Of a stretch of DNA of 14,486 nt, positions 7,499 through 13,766 are shown piece by piece. Origin of the DNA: Ignavibacteria bacterium (GTDB lineage Bacteria > Bacteroidota > Ignavibacteria > Kapaibacteriales > UBA4661); assembly GCA_013298375.1 (NCBI GenBank), contig JAAFHM010000062.1, forward strand, positions 1 to 14,486, written 5' to 3'. A model generated the notes under the pieces. The model ran no database searches, was not told where the DNA came from, and was given only the letters and a program-made list of their open reading frames with translations. Numbering within the stretch: the stretch's first letter is position 1; each line of letters starts with the position of its first letter. The translations under genes were made by a program, and so were the position numbers.

Positions 7499-8398
7499 CT
7501 ATTTCTTTTCGATGTTTAGTAGATTTTCACTAGAGTCGTCAGCAAGCATAGCAACTATAAGTCTTCCCTCATTTACTGCGAAAGCCAATTCATTAAAATT
7601 GCTAAATGAATGAAAAGGTATTTGCTTTGAGCGCTTTGAAACAGCAAGTATGCGCTCTTGCCACAAGTTCGCGTAAATATTTTTTGTAAGGACAGAGACT
7701 GATTCTGTATCAGGATACTGATTTGGAGCAGATTTTGCAACTCCTTCTGCCCTTGCTGCAATATTCCTACGTACATAGGATGCTGGTGAAATATTTGACC
7801 CAAATTTTTGATAATGAGCAGATGATACAGACCTTATTTGAGCATCGGACCAATACCCAACGAGCATCGGCAAAGCCTTAGACACGGTTACTATCTCATT
7901 ATAGTTATTGTAACGTAATAATACGTTAAGGTAAAACTCAATATCCTTTTGTACCTTGGGGGTAACGGGCATATTAATCAAAAATCTATCTAACACAGTT
8001 GCAGCTACTAACTGATGAAAGTACCAAGCAAATACCGTATTTTGGCTTGATTGTAGATATTCACGAAGCAGCTTGTCAGTATTATCCCAGTCTTTACTAT
8101 TTGACGATATTTTTGAACGAACTTGCTTAAATGTTTTGCTATCTGGCGAAACAAGTATCTCTAATATCTGTTTATTAAACTCTTCTTTTGTCATTCCATT
8201 TGGCGGCTCAACAAACCCACCAAATTCAAGTTCCACATTAGTTTTAGCATCATCATTAACCAATGAGACAGGCTCATTGATAGTATTTGCTTGCGAGGAA
8301 GTTTGCAAGCTATTATTTGGCAAGCTGCAACTACTAATAAATAGTAGAGTTAGTATTGCGTGAGTTCCAAGCGTTAAAAATTTAATAGGATAATTCAT
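7499..8398 (-). CDS. Predicted lipoprotein of unknown function
   Basis: A 299-residue protein starting with a lipoprotein signal peptide: positively charged start, hydrophobic stretch and the lipobox ISSC with Cys24 (LLFISSC). A Ser/Asn/Gln-rich linker follows (about 25-55), then a mostly helical body with no motif I recognise; segments such as TVFAWYFHQLVAATVLDRFL and EFYLNVLLRYNNYNEI suggest stacked helices. It is noticeably more AT-rich and Asn/Ser/Lys-rich than its neighbours, which may mean transfer or relaxed selection. It lies 38 bp after the other unknown exported gene on the same strand and before a strong terminator, so the two probably form one transcript. No ribosome-binding site is evident at the ATG. 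I cannot assign a function. Confidence 0.85.
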   Translation of the reverse strand: MNYPIKFLTLGTHAILTLLFISSCSLPNNSLQTSSQANTINEPVSLVNDDAKTNVELEFGGFVEPPNGMTKEEFNKQILEILVSPDSKTFKQVRSKISSNSKDWDNTDKLLREYLQSSQNTVFAWYFHQLVAATVLDRFLINMPVTPKVQKDIEFYLNVLLRYNNYNEIVTVSKALPMLVGYWSDAQIRSVSSAHYQKFGSNISPASYVRRNIAARAEGVAKSAPNQYPDTESVSVLTKNIYANLWQERILAVSKRSKQIPFHSFSNFNELAFAVNEGRLIVAMLADDSSENLLNIEKK

Positions 8399-8436
8399 AT
8401 TATCAAAAAATTGATTTGAAAAAACTTTTTTGCTAT

Positions 8437-9258
8437 TTATTGCCCATCACCACGGCAAGGCGTAATCACAACATGAGGCGCTGCATCATGCTTTTGAAAG
8501 ATAAATGAACCCGATGGGGACCCTACACCATGCTCACTCACGAGTTTGTTAAACTGAGGATAATCGCAACCTAAATCAACAATCCAAGTATAATCGGCTG
8601 CCCAGGTATCATATGCTCCTGCTGCACATATTTCAGAGCCAGTCGGCTTATGCTCACAACTGTTGTAGCTTTGAGAGCCTATGTAGGTTGTCAGCATGAC
8701 TGATGTCCGATAAATGATTGGCGTTGGACAATATCCATCCTGTACGCCCGCATCATTAAATCTGACCATTTTTAACCCTGTATTTTTCTCTGGTACTACT
8801 AGAAGCGGACAACGGCAGGCTGCCACAAGACGGATTGTAGAACAATTTGGCGGCGGCGTACCAGAACCACCCCCAGGAGGTGTAACAACTGGTATTTGCG
8901 AATTTGGAGCATTAGGAGGATTCATCACTGGTAACATAATAGGCAGATTAAGGCGTGGCTGCTCTCTTGGTGCTGTAACTTCAGCAGGTTCAGTTATGTA
9001 CATAGGTACAATCTCATCACCATTGATTCGCATCTCCGGCTCGGAAATCTCCCGCACAACGGGCGCTAATTCTACACCAGATTTTTTTCCTACCTGCATC
9101 AGACTCTTACCGTTTTTACTCACGCGGACACTACCACTCTGAGGCTTCAAGACCTGCCCAAAGGCATGACCACCAAATATCACCACCATTATTATCACCA
9201 ATACCGCCCAAAGGCGACCACCAGCCAACACCTGACCATTCGCTGTGCGAATACGCAT
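8437..9258 (-). CDS. Secreted cysteine-containing protein of unknown function
   Basis: A 273-residue protein with an N-terminal hydrophobic segment (about residues 17-33) and a likely cleavage after HAFG, so it is exported. A proline-rich linker (about 95-137) containing TPPGGGSGTPPP leads to a C-terminal domain of about 135 residues holding all eight cysteines (139, 148, 150, 177, 201, 211, 231, 268), an even number that could form four disulfides. GGAG lies seven bases before the ATG, supporting this start. The gene precedes the lipoprotein gene by 38 bp, probably as the first member of an operon. Just upstream is an elaborate inverted-repeat region that could control its expression at the RNA level. 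I recognise no known domain. Confidence 0.82.
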   Translation of the reverse strand: MRIRTANGQVLAGGRLWAVLVIIMVVIFGGHAFGQVLKPQSGSVRVSKNGKSLMQVGKKSGVELAPVVREISEPEMRINGDEIVPMYITEPAEVTAPREQPRLNLPIMLPVMNPPNAPNSQIPVVTPPGGGSGTPPPNCSTIRLVAACRCPLLVVPEKNTGLKMVRFNDAGVQDGYCPTPIIYRTSVMLTTYIGSQSYNSCEHKPTGSEICAAGAYDTWAADYTWIVDLGCDYPQFNKLVSEHGVGSPSGSFIFQKHDAAPHVVITPCRGDGQ

Positions 9259-9281
9259 ATTTCACTCCAAAAAAGTGTAAT

Positions 9282-9360
9282 AAAAAAAGGCGTATCTTTC
9301 TATTGTTACAGTTCGAGGCACCGCCAAGCGCCCATATACGGAACAGAAAAAAGATACGCC
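9282..9360 (-). terminator. Second, competing terminator-like stem of the leader
   Basis: On the minus strand GGCGTATCTTT (complement of 9350-9360) pairs perfectly with AAAGATACGCC (complement of 9289-9299) and is followed directly by TTTTTTT. The same 9350-9360 segment is needed for the 9354-9380 hairpin, so only one of the two can form at a time. The loop is long (about 50 nt) and contains further pairing (GGGCGC/GTGCCT). Confidence 0.45.
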
Positions 9361-9380
9361 CTGCGTATTGCAGGGCGTAT
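9347..9380 (-). terminator. Intrinsic terminator hairpin inside the structured leader
   Basis: A perfect 11-bp stem (ATACGCCCTGC / GCAGGGCGTAT, arms 9370-9380 and 9354-9364, 5-nt loop) followed on the minus strand by CTTTTTTCTG. No minus-strand protein gene lies immediately upstream, so it would end either a small RNA or a prematurely stopped leader of the 9258 gene. Confidence 0.65.
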
Positions 9381-9598
9381 ATTGTGTGGGCTTTCCGTTA
9401 TTGAGAAAATTTGGCGGTTTCCGAACTGAAAGCAAACACAATTACGCATGAATTGAGTTATATGTCGAGTTTACAAGGGGATAAGAGGTTAGAACCAAGG
9501 AAAAGAGAATTTGACCCAGTTTGCACGGGTAATCGAAAAATTTCCGCTACAAAGGTACGAAAATTTTGGCACAAACAAACAGAATTATGTTCAAGTAT

Positions 9599-9660
9599 GT
9601 TCTTACGAGGGGAACTGGTCAGGTGGTACTCCCCCCACCAAGCAGCTCTGAGGAGTCCAG
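9599..9660 (+). ncRNA. ffs: Candidate signal recognition particle (4.5S-like) RNA core
   Basis: The plus strand reads GGTCAGGT (9617-9624) and, after a short hairpin, AAGCAGC (9640-9646). These are the two halves of the universally conserved SRP RNA domain IV that binds the Ffh M domain: the GU:GC pair (9618-9619/9645-9646) and the CAGG/AGCA symmetric internal loop (9620-9623/9641-9644). They are capped by a UGGU/ACCA stem. Flanking GGAACT/AGTCC and TTCT/AGAA could extend the helix. The apical loop is ACTCCCCCC (nine nt) instead of the usual GNRA-type GGAA tetraloop, which is odd. TTGG...TATGTT upstream may be a promoter. The ends are approximate and the canonical flanking arms are not clear, so this could be a coincidental match or a diverged gene. 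Confidence 0.45.
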
Positions 9661-9697
9661 AAAAATCCGCCGGACGGCGAAGAAGCCGCCCGACGGA
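9661..9697 (-). terminator. Intrinsic terminator of the glycosyltransferase gene
   Basis: A 13-bp stem with two G-U pairs (arms 9685-9697 and 9666-9678) around a 6-nt TTCTTC loop, followed on the minus strand by TTTTT (9665-9661). It lies 39 bp after the stop of the 9737-10837 gene. The stem is GC-rich and the T-run immediate, so termination should be efficient. Confidence 0.88.
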
Positions 9698-9736
9698 ATA
9701 TCTCATCAGTTACAAAAAACTAAACAGACAAAAGCA

Positions 9737-10837
9737 TTACGACACAAGTTGTGTAAACGCTTCCAGAATCCTTCGACCAGCAATCTCGCCTATCCTTTGT
9801 TGCTCCTCCGCAACAATACGTTCATGCCGCACTCCACGTGGAACAAAAAGCATATCACTCCTCGAATTGTTGGCATAGAGCGCCACAAGCGGCGTACCGA
9901 CAGCAGAAGCGATATGCACAAGCGATGTATCCGGTGTGATGAGCCACGTCACGCTCTGGACGAGTGCGCAGACATCGTGAATATCCTCTGTCGGCGGGAC
10001 AGGAACGATAGCGGGTGCGAGAGCGGAAATGCTTGCTATCATTGCATTATCACCAGGCATACCAACAACCATGATACATACTTCAGGATAGTCTTGTTGG
10101 ACTAACTGAGCCAAATCGCCGACCTGTTGGGCAGATAAACTCCGTTCAGGGCTGCCAGCTGAGCAGTTAATGAGCAACGTTTGTCGGTTTTTTGCGATAT
10201 GCCGCACGTAGTCTTGTTGGCGCTTAGTCGCATCGGGGCAAATCCGCAATGATAGTGCTGCGCCGCCAGACTTCCAGCCAAATGCACCCGCAACAACGTG
10301 AGTATGAAGTTCCGCCAACGAAGAGCTGCTTGGCGGGCGTGGCACCTGAATATCATAGAGGGGTTCATAAAATTTGATACGATGCTCATGGGCTATTGTT
10401 ATTCGCGGTGTTTTTGTACCACAAAGCCACGCCGCTAAAAGCCCATCCCACGTTTTATTGAATACCAAGCAAGCAACCGCATCAAATTCCACTTGCCGCA
10501 TCTCTTGGCGCAAACGCCAAAGTTCGCGCCAAGATGTACGAAAAAGATACATTGCACTAATGCGTTCATCACAGCGTAATATCGCAGCATTGGCTGGCGA
10601 GGCAAGGATGTGAATTTCTATTTCCGAAGCATTTGCTTTAATGAGGTCAAAAACAGGTGTTGTCAAGACCATATCGCCGATGCGATCATAACGGAAGATA
10701 AGAATTCGCCGAAGATTTTTTACCGAAATCGGTAGAGGTTTTGTCCGAATGCCGAAGAGCAGACGCAATATGCCATAAACGATAGCTCGCGGTAGTCTTT
10801 CAAGAAATCCCGAAAAAGGCGCTAATATTCTACGCAT
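9737..10837 (-). CDS. Glycosyltransferase family 9 (ADP-heptose:LPS heptosyltransferase-like)
   Basis: A 366-residue GT-B fold enzyme related to RfaC/RfaF/WaaQ. The N-terminal domain has the family signature FRYDRIGDMVLTTPVF (48-63). The C-terminal nucleotide-sugar domain has LINCSAGSPERSL (222-234) and TPDTSLVHIASAVGTP (301-316), the loop contacting the donor. Such enzymes add heptose or related sugars to the lipopolysaccharide core at the inner face of the cytoplasmic membrane; the exact sugar cannot be told. The first ~45 residues form a basic and hydrophobic extension (RAIVYGILRLLFGI) that may aid membrane association. It lies 70 bp after the SPFH gene on the same strand, possibly one transcript, and ends in a strong terminator. 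A degenerate parS-like palindrome falls inside its coding sequence. Confidence 0.9.
   Translation of the reverse strand: MRRILAPFSGFLERLPRAIVYGILRLLFGIRTKPLPISVKNLRRILIFRYDRIGDMVLTTPVFDLIKANASEIEIHILASPANAAILRCDERISAMYLFRTSWRELWRLRQEMRQVEFDAVACLVFNKTWDGLLAAWLCGTKTPRITIAHEHRIKFYEPLYDIQVPRPPSSSSLAELHTHVVAGAFGWKSGGAALSLRICPDATKRQQDYVRHIAKNRQTLLINCSAGSPERSLSAQQVGDLAQLVQQDYPEVCIMVVGMPGDNAMIASISALAPAIVPVPPTEDIHDVCALVQSVTWLITPDTSLVHIASAVGTPLVALYANNSRSDMLFVPRGVRHERIVAEEQQRIGEIAGRRILEAFTQLVS
9830..9845. promoter_or_regulatory. Degenerate parS-like half-site within the glycosyltransferase gene
   Basis: CACTCCACGTGGAACA matches the ParB site consensus TGTTNCACGTGNAACA at all but the first three positions; the central CACGTG and the whole right arm are intact. 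It could be a weak ParB site or chance codon content (it encodes part of VPRGVRHE on the minus strand). Confidence 0.3.
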
Positions 10838-10907
10838 ACGAACAGCATGAGCGGTTATTGAAGCAATGAGTCTGTTTGTGCTGGTTCTGTTGAGTAATCA
10901 TCCTCAA

Positions 10908-11831
10908 TTACTCGCGCAATTTGTTGAGCGCCATTTGCTGTTGCAGTGTTCGCGCCATACCTTCTGTCGAACCATCAAGGATAATAATATTTCCTTTGCC
11001 ATGTTCGGCAAAATGCTTCACGGATTCTGTCCACATAGAAAACAGGATAGCCGACGTGTCCATATTTGCCGCTTGCATTTCCTTCGCAGCCATGGTCATA
11101 CCTTTTGCAACCTCTTCCCGGAACAACGCGATACCTTGACCGCGCAGTTGTGCTGCCTGGCGCTCCGCTTCGGCAGCGATGCGGATGGCATTGCCTTCAG
11201 CTTCTGCTTGCTTGGTTTTTGTAATCAAAAGCGCTTGACCTTCATTTTCCGCCGCTGCTTTGAGGTTATTGGAGGCAACAACCTGTGCCATTGAGCGCAT
11301 AATGGCTTCATCAAAAGCAATATCGTTCATTTGCAGGTCAATAAGATGGTAGCCCCATTCCTCCAATGTTTTGTCAAGTTGCTGCTTGACATCCTCTACA
11401 ATTTCACGGCGAAGAGATAAAATTTCCGATTGCTTTTTTGTAGCCACAAACCCACGCACCGATCCCTCCACAGACCGAACCAATGCTTGCATGAAATTTT
11501 TCTCATCCAAAAACTTAAAAGCAACATTTTTTATAGCTTCTTCGCTTTGGTTGACGACGGCATAGAGAAGCATTGCCGTAAATTTCACATTTGCTTGGTC
11601 GGCAGTAATCGCCTGAAATTCTAATTCTGCCGAGCGGTTTTGGATAGAAATCCGTCGAAAGACAGATTCAATAATCGGTATTTTGAAATTCAATCCCGGG
11701 GACATCACGCGCTGAAATTTACCAAAGACGGTTATGACGGCAACACTACCTTGAGCAACGGTGACAACCGAACCCCAAAGCAACACCAGTACAAGAAAAA
11801 AGGTAAGTCCATACAAAAGAATATTTTCCAT
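10908..11831 (-). CDS. SPFH/Band 7 (stomatin/prohibitin-like) membrane protein
   Basis: A 307-residue protein with one N-terminal membrane helix (about residues 5-26) and an SPFH domain starting VAQGSVAVITVFGKFQRVMSPGLNFKIPI (wording of the motif: QGSVAV, GKF, PGLNFKIP). This is followed by a long Ala/Glu/Gln-rich coiled coil (about 205-265, with AEAEGNAIRIAAEAERQAAQ) and a short tail. Members form large ring or cage oligomers on membranes and modulate proteases or membrane domains. It resembles QmcA/stomatin-type proteins more than HflK/HflC. No NfeD-like partner gene is adjacent; the downstream neighbour is a glycosyltransferase 70 bp away. A promoter candidate with the same spacing as that of the AsnC operon lies upstream. 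Function beyond the family level is not assignable. Confidence 0.92.
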   Translation of the reverse strand: MENILLYGLTFFLVLVLLWGSVVTVAQGSVAVITVFGKFQRVMSPGLNFKIPIIESVFRRISIQNRSAELEFQAITADQANVKFTAMLLYAVVNQSEEAIKNVAFKFLDEKNFMQALVRSVEGSVRGFVATKKQSEILSLRREIVEDVKQQLDKTLEEWGYHLIDLQMNDIAFDEAIMRSMAQVVASNNLKAAAENEGQALLITKTKQAEAEGNAIRIAAEAERQAAQLRGQGIALFREEVAKGMTMAAKEMQAANMDTSAILFSMWTESVKHFAEHGKGNIIILDGSTEGMARTLQQQMALNKLRE

Positions 11832-11873
11832 GACCGTTTCCTAATACGTCAGAATAAAAGAGAAATTTGTACC

Positions 11874-11904
11874 GAAATTTACAATAGTTTTTGGCGACGA
11901 GCAA
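11874..11904 (-). promoter_or_regulatory. Candidate Bacteroidota-type promoter for the SPFH gene
   Basis: On the minus strand TTG (11902-11904) is followed after exactly 20 bp by TAAATTTC (11874-11881), one base off TAnnTTTG. It lies 43 bp before the SPFH ATG at 11831. A sigma70-like reading of the same bases (TTGCTC-N17-TAAATT) is also possible. Confidence 0.45.
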
Positions 11905-11955
11905 GGTTTTCCAGCATATTACCTTGTTTTCCACGCATAATGGGGAAATGTGAAT

Positions 11956-11971
11956 TGTTCCACGTGGAACA
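11956..11971. promoter_or_regulatory. parS: parS site 1 (ParB/Spo0J binding site)
   Basis: TGTTCCACGTGGAACA is a perfect 16-bp palindrome and an exact match to the bacterial chromosomal parS consensus TGTTNCACGTGNAACA. ParB loads here, spreads as a CTP-dependent clamp and, with ParA and SMC, segregates the origin region. It lies in the 280-bp divergent gap between the SPFH gene and the RmlD-like gene, outside coding sequence. parAB genes are not in the window. Confidence 0.92.
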
Positions 11972-12026
11972 TTGTTGAAATAGCATTCTTTACAGCAATC
12001 TTTTCAAGCACTTTCATCGGAAAATG

Positions 12027-12057
12027 TTGATTTTTAGGTAGTATCTTAGTATCTTCT
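12027..12057 (+). promoter_or_regulatory. Possible promoter for the RmlD-like gene
   Basis: TTG (12027-12029), then 20 bp, then TATCTTCT (12050-12057), about 55 bp before the start at 12112. The -7 element matches the TAnnTTTG consensus only partly. A tandem AGTATCTT repeat overlaps it. Confidence 0.3.
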
Positions 12058-12111
12058 CCTTGTACGAAAGCAGCATTTTGCTTATCCCAAATACCCCCTT
12101 CAATCACGATT

Positions 12112-13065
12112 ATGAAATCATTTTCAACACAGAACGACAAGCGTATAATTTTGATCATTGGCGCAGGTAGCAAAGCAGCAGAGGCGATTGGTCGTGTATT
12201 AGCAATGTCGCATGGAAAATATACAATATACTGGTTGACCTCCGGCATCTCAAAGTATATCGTCCCTGATGGAAAAACAATTTTTCAAGGAGACTTTACC
12301 AATCGGAAAGAGATAAAAGACATTTGCCTTCAACTACAACCAGATATGATTATCAACACGGCGGCATATACCGATGTTGACAAATCTGAAATTGAGCGCC
12401 AAAAAGCCTGGCAGGTTAATGTCATTGGTGTAGAGAATCTTGTAGCGATTTGCCGATTAACCGATGCTCATTTACTCCATTTTTCTACCGATTATATCTT
12501 TGATGGTGAACACGGACCCTATAGTGAAACCGATAAACCAAATCCACTCGGCTATTATGCCAAGACCAAAATGGCTGGGGAAAATGCTTGTATTGGCGGG
12601 AATATTGATTATACCATAATCCGTACCAATGTTCTTTATGGAGCCACGAATGCCTTGAAGCAAGATTTTGTGATGTGGACGCTAAAGAAACTGGCAGACG
12701 GCAAGCGCTTTTCTGTTGTGAACGACCAATACTCCAACCCAACCCTAATAGACGATATTGGCTGTTTGGTAGATAAAATTGTGAGGACTCGCGCCAAAGG
12801 TATTTTTCATGCAGGAGGAAGCGATTGGGTTTCTCGGTATGATTTTGCACGAATGATTGCTAAAATTTTTCGTGAAGATGAAAGCCTTCTTTCGCCGATG
12901 ACAACAGAAGACCTTCGTCAAGCAGCACCACGTCCTTTACGTGGTGGCGTGATTCCTTACAAAGCAGAAACAACATTTGGCATGAAATTTAGTGGTATAG
13001 AAAGTGGGCTTTTGACGATGCGCCGTCAACTGCAAATCGCTGGACATCACGAATGGACACTCTAA
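12112..13065 (+). CDS. RmlD-like sugar-nucleotide reductase (SDR superfamily)
   Basis: A 317-residue extended short-chain dehydrogenase resembling dTDP-4-dehydrorhamnose reductase. The Rossmann start is RIILIIGAGSKAAEAIG (11-27), a variant of the usual GxxGxxG. NTAAYTDVDKSE (82-93), STDYIFDG (125-132) and the catalytic YAKTK (Tyr149, Lys153) follow. The C-terminal half has the usual VVNDQYSNPT element (about 203-212), which binds sugar nucleotide in the family. RmlD makes dTDP-L-rhamnose for surface polysaccharides, but related reductases act on other sugars, and no rmlABC neighbours are present, so the substrate is uncertain. No clear ribosome-binding site precedes the ATG, but the N-terminal beta strand fixes the start closely. 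The GNAT gene follows after 53 bp on the same strand. Confidence 0.87.
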   Translation: MKSFSTQNDKRIILIIGAGSKAAEAIGRVLAMSHGKYTIYWLTSGISKYIVPDGKTIFQGDFTNRKEIKDICLQLQPDMIINTAAYTDVDKSEIERQKAWQVNVIGVENLVAICRLTDAHLLHFSTDYIFDGEHGPYSETDKPNPLGYYAKTKMAGENACIGGNIDYTIIRTNVLYGATNALKQDFVMWTLKKLADGKRFSVVNDQYSNPTLIDDIGCLVDKIVRTRAKGIFHAGGSDWVSRYDFARMIAKIFREDESLLSPMTTEDLRQAAPRPLRGGVIPYKAETTFGMKFSGIESGLLTMRRQLQIAGHHEWTL

Positions 13066-13118
13066 TATTGAGAGAATATATTGAATTATTGTAGGCATAA
13101 TCACCGAGACAAGGAGCT

Positions 13119-13649
13119 ATGATGGAACAGGAAATTTTATTCCGCCCTTTGGAGGAAGATGATTTTACGGCATTTGTCAATTTGCGAAAAGAGGCATTAC
13201 TGAATGAACCTGAAGCATTTGGACCAGACTATGCCACCTATAATGCCGCTCCGCTTTTGGACAAAGAACATTTCTTTGAGCGGATATTGAAATATCCGTT
13301 TAGTTTTGCATTGGGGGCATTCACAGCGTCAGGTGATCTTGCTGGTATGGGATGTTTCACTTCTCCGTATAATATGGTCAAACGTCGTCATAAAGGAGTG
13401 ATGTGGGGAATGTATGTGAAGCCGGAATATCGCGGTAACGGCATCGGTAAAAAAGTTGCCGAGTTAATATTACTCGCGGCAAAACAAGATGCGGGTTGTG
13501 AGCAAGCTATTATCACCGTCACTCCGCCAGGCTCATCGGCTCAAAAGTTTTATGAAAATTTGGGTTTTATTCAATATGGTGTTGAATATCGGGCGTTGAA
13601 ATTAGAATCAGGATATATTGATGAAGTATTGATGATGAAAGTTTTATGA
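13119..13649 (+). CDS. GNAT-family N-acetyltransferase
   Basis: A 176-residue single-domain acetyltransferase. The acetyl-CoA pyrophosphate loop is WGMYVKPEYRGNGIGKKV with RGNGIG at 105-110 (motif A), and AQKFYENLGF (141-150) is the C-terminal motif B. Such enzymes move the acetyl group of acetyl-CoA to an amine of a small molecule or protein; the acceptor is not predictable. A near-perfect Shine-Dalgarno AAGGAG (13111-13116) precedes two adjacent ATGs. The spacing favours the second (13122), shortening the protein by one residue. This is the strongest ribosome-binding site in the window. The gene follows the RmlD-like gene by 53 bp and may be co-transcribed. Confidence 0.92.
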   Translation: MMEQEILFRPLEEDDFTAFVNLRKEALLNEPEAFGPDYATYNAAPLLDKEHFFERILKYPFSFALGAFTASGDLAGMGCFTSPYNMVKRRHKGVMWGMYVKPEYRGNGIGKKVAELILLAAKQDAGCEQAIITVTPPGSSAQKFYENLGFIQYGVEYRALKLESGYIDEVLMMKVL

Positions 13650-13742
13650 TGAAACACATTGCTTTTGATTGACCCGTGAGACAAACAAAGCTTTCTCAAA
13701 AATAATCGTTTTAACAATTACTGCTGTGGAAAACACGTGAAT

Positions 13743-13758
13743 TGTTCCACGTGAAACA
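13743..13758. promoter_or_regulatory. parS: parS site 2 (ParB/Spo0J binding site)
   Basis: TGTTCCACGTGAAACA matches TGTTNCACGTGNAACA at every defined position. It ends eight bases before the thiamine pyrophosphokinase ATG, so it lies in that gene's leader. A second CACGTG (13734-13739) sits just upstream. Site 2 and the site at 11956 share 23 of 24 bases (13737-13760 against 11950-11973), beyond the 16-bp core. Confidence 0.92.
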
Positions 13759-13766
13759 TTACTTTT

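Larger units (their letters stand above)
9282..9447 (-). ncRNA. Candidate structured leader or small RNA upstream of the 9258 gene
   Basis: Read as minus-strand RNA, this stretch has nested complementary arms (plus coordinates): 9443-9447/9290-9294, 9438-9442/9302-9306, CAGTTCG 9422-9428/9309-9315, CCGCCAA 9411-9417/9321-9327, GCCC 9388-9391/9330-9333 and ATATACG 9376-9382/9334-9340. They are separated by small loops, and the whole is followed by seven T's (9288-9282). The inner segment can instead form an 11-bp terminator hairpin (9354-9380), and the middle arm also pairs with 9289-9299. Such sharing is typical of attenuators and riboswitches. The gene at 9258 starts 24 bp after the T-run with its own ribosome-binding site. 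A TATAAC box at 9459-9464 would place the RNA start near 9450. I do not match it to a known RNA class; a 6S-like RNA is possible but lacks an obvious symmetrical central bubble. Confidence 0.5.
9259..9736. other. 478-bp interval without a protein gene
   Basis: From left to right it holds the leader region of the 9258 gene with its nested inverted repeats (9282-9447), a stretch with no feature I can name (about 9465-9595), the SRP-RNA-like element (9599-9660) and the terminator of the glycosyltransferase gene (9661-9697). Open frames here (for example 9458-9706 on the minus strand) cross the terminator and lack protein-like composition, so I treat the interval as non-coding. Confidence 0.7.

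Noticed and set aside
9282..9447. Integron attC or IS end as an explanation of the nested inverted repeat
   Set aside because: The ends lack the RYYYAAC/GTTRRRY core sites of attC, no transposase or integrase gene is adjacent, and the T-run places the structure better as RNA.
9620..9620. tmRNA or RNase P RNA in the 9259-9736 interval
   Set aside because: No tRNA-like CCA end or tmRNA frame is seen, and none of the conserved RNase P core sequences occurs; the interval is also too short between terminators.
9458..9706. An 82-codon open frame on the minus strand
   Set aside because: It runs through the intrinsic terminator and the SRP-like element, has no ribosome-binding site, and its composition is not protein-like.
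11919..12248. A 109-codon minus-strand frame covering parS site 1
   Set aside because: It overlaps the RmlD-like gene start and the divergent regulatory gap and shows no domain or start signal.
13650..13766. A TPP riboswitch ahead of thiamine pyrophosphokinase
   Set aside because: The conserved CTGAGA and ACCTGA-type elements are absent from the leader.
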